Shown here piece after piece: positions 62,665 to 64,000 of a stretch of DNA of 64,000 nucleotides. A program made the translations under genes and the position numbers. The stretch is taken from positions 1 through 64,000 of the forward strand of contig NZ_JAJTNP010000007.1 in the NCBI RefSeq assembly GCF_021311115.1, in the 5' to 3' direction. Origin of the DNA: Chryseobacterium gwangjuense (GTDB lineage: Bacteria > Bacteroidota > Bacteroidia > Flavobacteriales > Weeksellaceae). The notes under the pieces were generated by a model, which made no database searches, had not been told where the DNA came from, and saw nothing but the letters and a program-made list of their open reading frames with translations. Every line of letters starts with the position of its first letter. Position 1 is the first letter of the stretch.

Positions 62665-63492
62665 TTAAAAGGAAAGATCTACCAACACCGGAAAATGATC
62701 CGACGGATATAGGAGATTCTCTCTTCTGTCATTAATATGTCTATGAGATTTCACCTTGAATCCTTTTACGAAGATATAATCTATCCTGTCTTTGGGGACT
62801 TCATTCACATTGAATGCCGTAAATGTTCCTACAGGACCATAATGTTTGGTTTCTGAGTGATAGAAAGTGTCTGTTAAATTTTGAGAAAGAATTTTAATCG
62901 GTTCCGAATCATCTGTCAGATTAAAATCTCCGCTTAATGTTACCGGTAAGTTTTTAGGATTAATTTCCTTAATCTTCTTTAAAATTAAATCTGCAGATTT
63001 CACTCGCGCTACATTTCCTACGTGATCAAAATGTAGATTAAGTGCCATAAATTCTTTTTTAGACTTCTTATCTTTAAAAACAGCATAGGTACAAACTCTG
63101 TTGTACGCTGCATCCCAACCTTTTGAAGGCTTTTCAGGAGTTTCAGATAACCAGAAAGTTCCGGAATTTAACACTTGAAGTCTGTTCGTATCATAAAAAA
63201 TAGCTGAAAATTCTCCCTTTTCCTTACCATCATCTCTTCCAACCCCTACATAATTATAGTTTTTTAATCCGTTCTTAATGTCTTTCATCTGTTCCGGAAG
63301 TGCTTCCTGCACTCCGAAATAATCCGGATGATAATAACTTAATAAGTCTATTGCATCCTGTTTTCTCTGTGTCCAGGCATTATCTTTATCCGATTCTACC
63401 TGAAGTCTGATGTTGAAACTCATTACTTTAAAATCCTGAGAAAAGTTGAGGATAAAAAGCAATACAAATAGTCCTGAAAATTTAAACTTCAT
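62665..63492 (-). CDS. endonuclease/exonuclease/phosphatase family protein, exported
   Basis: A 275-residue protein with a signal peptide (about 1-19). The DNase I-like fold is shown by VMSFNIRL, the metal-binding glutamate in FGVQEALPEQ, LNLHFDHVG, SGDFNLT and the final SDHFPVLVDL. Exported members cleave nucleic acids or phosphodiesters outside the cytoplasm; the substrate is not given by sequence. Confidence 0.88.
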   Translation of the reverse strand: MKFKFSGLFVLLFILNFSQDFKVMSFNIRLQVESDKDNAWTQRKQDAIDLLSYYHPDYFGVQEALPEQMKDIKNGLKNYNYVGVGRDDGKEKGEFSAIFYDTNRLQVLNSGTFWLSETPEKPSKGWDAAYNRVCTYAVFKDKKSKKEFMALNLHFDHVGNVARVKSADLILKKIKEINPKNLPVTLSGDFNLTDDSEPIKILSQNLTDTFYHSETKHYGPVGTFTAFNVNEVPKDRIDYIFVKGFKVKSHRHINDRRENLLYPSDHFPVLVDLSF

Positions 63493-63582
63493 TATTCTTA
63501 ATTAAAAAGTTAAACAAAAATAAAACATATGTTTCATAAAGAAGCAATGATTTTGATTTATTCTACGAGTGATGTTCAGAAA

Positions 63583-63612
63583 TAAAAAACTCCGGAAAGT
63601 TTTTCCGGAGCT
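63583..63612 (-). terminator. terminator of the gene cut by the window edge
   Basis: Stem CTCCGGAAA (63590-63598) with TTTCCGGAG (63602-63610), followed on the minus strand by six T. Confidence 0.8.
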
Positions 63613-63624
63613 TAGCTATTATAA

Positions 63625-64000
63625 TTATTTTTCTTTAGTAAATTTAAATTCTTTTGAACCCTGTTTGAAAGTAATCATCTTCTTATCCTGACTATAGGTC
63701 ATTGAAATTTCTGCCTGATCAAAAGTAAAAGTATTATTCCCTGCATATTCAAGAGCGAATTCCTGCTGACCGGCCGCCTGTCCGAAAAGTTGATTGTTTT
63801 TCTCCGTAAAAGTAAGCTTCAAAGGGATGTCTTTACTTCCGAATGTACCCGTGAAGTCTTTGATATTTATTTTTTCAACAGGTGCAGCATCAGAGCCATT
63901 CCAACTGTTATTTTTAGAATTAACATCAGGAATTTGTGAGTTAGGATCTAATTTTACCAATGAAATTTCTTTCGTTGAATTAATTTTAAAGGTCCATTCC
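63625..64000 (-). CDS. C-terminal part of an M1-like metallopeptidase (cut by window edge)
   Basis: The frame stays open to the right edge, so only the last 125 or so codons are seen. The first part (WTFKINSTKE...VKLDPNSQIPDVNSKNNSW) is the pattern at the C terminus of M1 family metallopeptidases. The last 75 residues (FTGTFGSKDIPLKLTFTEKN...ISMTYSQDKKMITFKQGSKE) look like an added small beta-barrel domain of the DUF3471 kind. No start lies in the window; TTG 63960 is not a plausible one. Confidence 0.55.
   Translation of the reverse strand, partial: EWTFKINSTKEISLVKLDPNSQIPDVNSKNNSWNGSDAAPVEKINIKDFTGTFGSKDIPLKLTFTEKNNQLFGQAAGQQEFALEYAGNNTFTFDQAEISMTYSQDKKMITFKQGSKEFKFTKEK

Overview
The window reads as chromosomal DNA of a flavobacterium close to Chryseobacterium (Weeksellaceae, Bacteroidota). 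It is AT-rich. Promoters follow the Bacteroidota pattern TTTG-N18-21-TAnnTTTG. It carries the type IX secretion translocon gene sprA and a cargo protein with a Por-type C-terminal sorting domain, and its protein families are typical of flavobacteria (DUF3810, HTH_27 regulators, SMUG2-type glycosylase, PaaZ with a C-terminal extension). No phage, insertion sequence, CRISPR array or rRNA gene is visible. Genus-level placement is inference from protein resemblance, not from a search.

Layout. 1-728: no gene; two tandem promoters point left out of the window, next to a DnaA-box-like site and dispersed repeats. 0.7-13.3 kb, minus strand: vanZ-like, gcvH, sprA, ruvA, a TfoX-like gene, malic enzyme, a BadF-type sugar kinase and a small coiled-coil gene. 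13.5-17.3 kb, plus strand: gtrA-like, plsC-like, a FucP-type sugar transporter and a DUF3810 membrane protein. 17.3-18.0 kb: a candidate small structured RNA and two tRNA-Met(CAT) genes (initiator and elongator), all on the minus strand. 18-23.7 kb, minus: a TlpA-like thioredoxin protein, a small membrane-anchored protein, a T9SS cargo protein, clpX, HIT and greA. 23.8-25.5 kb, plus: a degenerate Rieske-like lipoprotein, dtd and an FKBP. 25.5-30.7 kb, minus: lipoproteins and small membrane proteins around a winged-helix regulator, with an identical 17-bp palindrome in front of two of the genes. 30.8-37 kb: a methyltransferase with two winged-helix halves, an enoyl-CoA hydratase-like gene, a Tam-like methyltransferase, a SMUG2-type glycosylase, a SUKH protein, a CPBP protease and a lipoprotein.

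37.1-52.4 kb, minus: a complete-looking phenylacetate degradation cluster in transcription order paaK-paaE-paaA-[orf200]-paaB-paaC-paaD-paaG-paaH-[orf103-orf82]-paaI-paaJ-paaY-[esterase]-paaZ, with a TetR regulator upstream and a palindromic operator on the paaK promoter. PaaK makes phenylacetyl-CoA, PaaABCE epoxidise it (PaaD matures the oxygenase), PaaG isomerises the epoxide to the oxepin, PaaZ opens and oxidises the ring, and PaaJ/G/H complete beta-oxidation. PaaI and PaaY are salvage thioesterases. A separate paaF is not present. Almost every spacer of this cluster is filled with a palindromic repeat, and four genes unrelated to the pathway sit inside it.

53-64 kb: clpB (plus), a lipoprotein FKBP paralogue (minus), a plus-strand unit of a hypothetical protein, a membrane protein, a histidine kinase and a NarL-type regulator, an M43 metalloprotease lipoprotein (plus), then on the minus strand an M1-like metallopeptidase, an endonuclease/exonuclease/phosphatase family protein and the 3' end of another M1-like gene cut by the window edge.

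The items most worth a second look are the twin operator in the membrane-protein/winged-helix cluster with its Coq4-like member, the PaaZ fusion, the repeat-filled and gene-interrupted paa cluster, the candidate small RNA at 17.3 kb, and the terminator-like hairpin in the greA leader.
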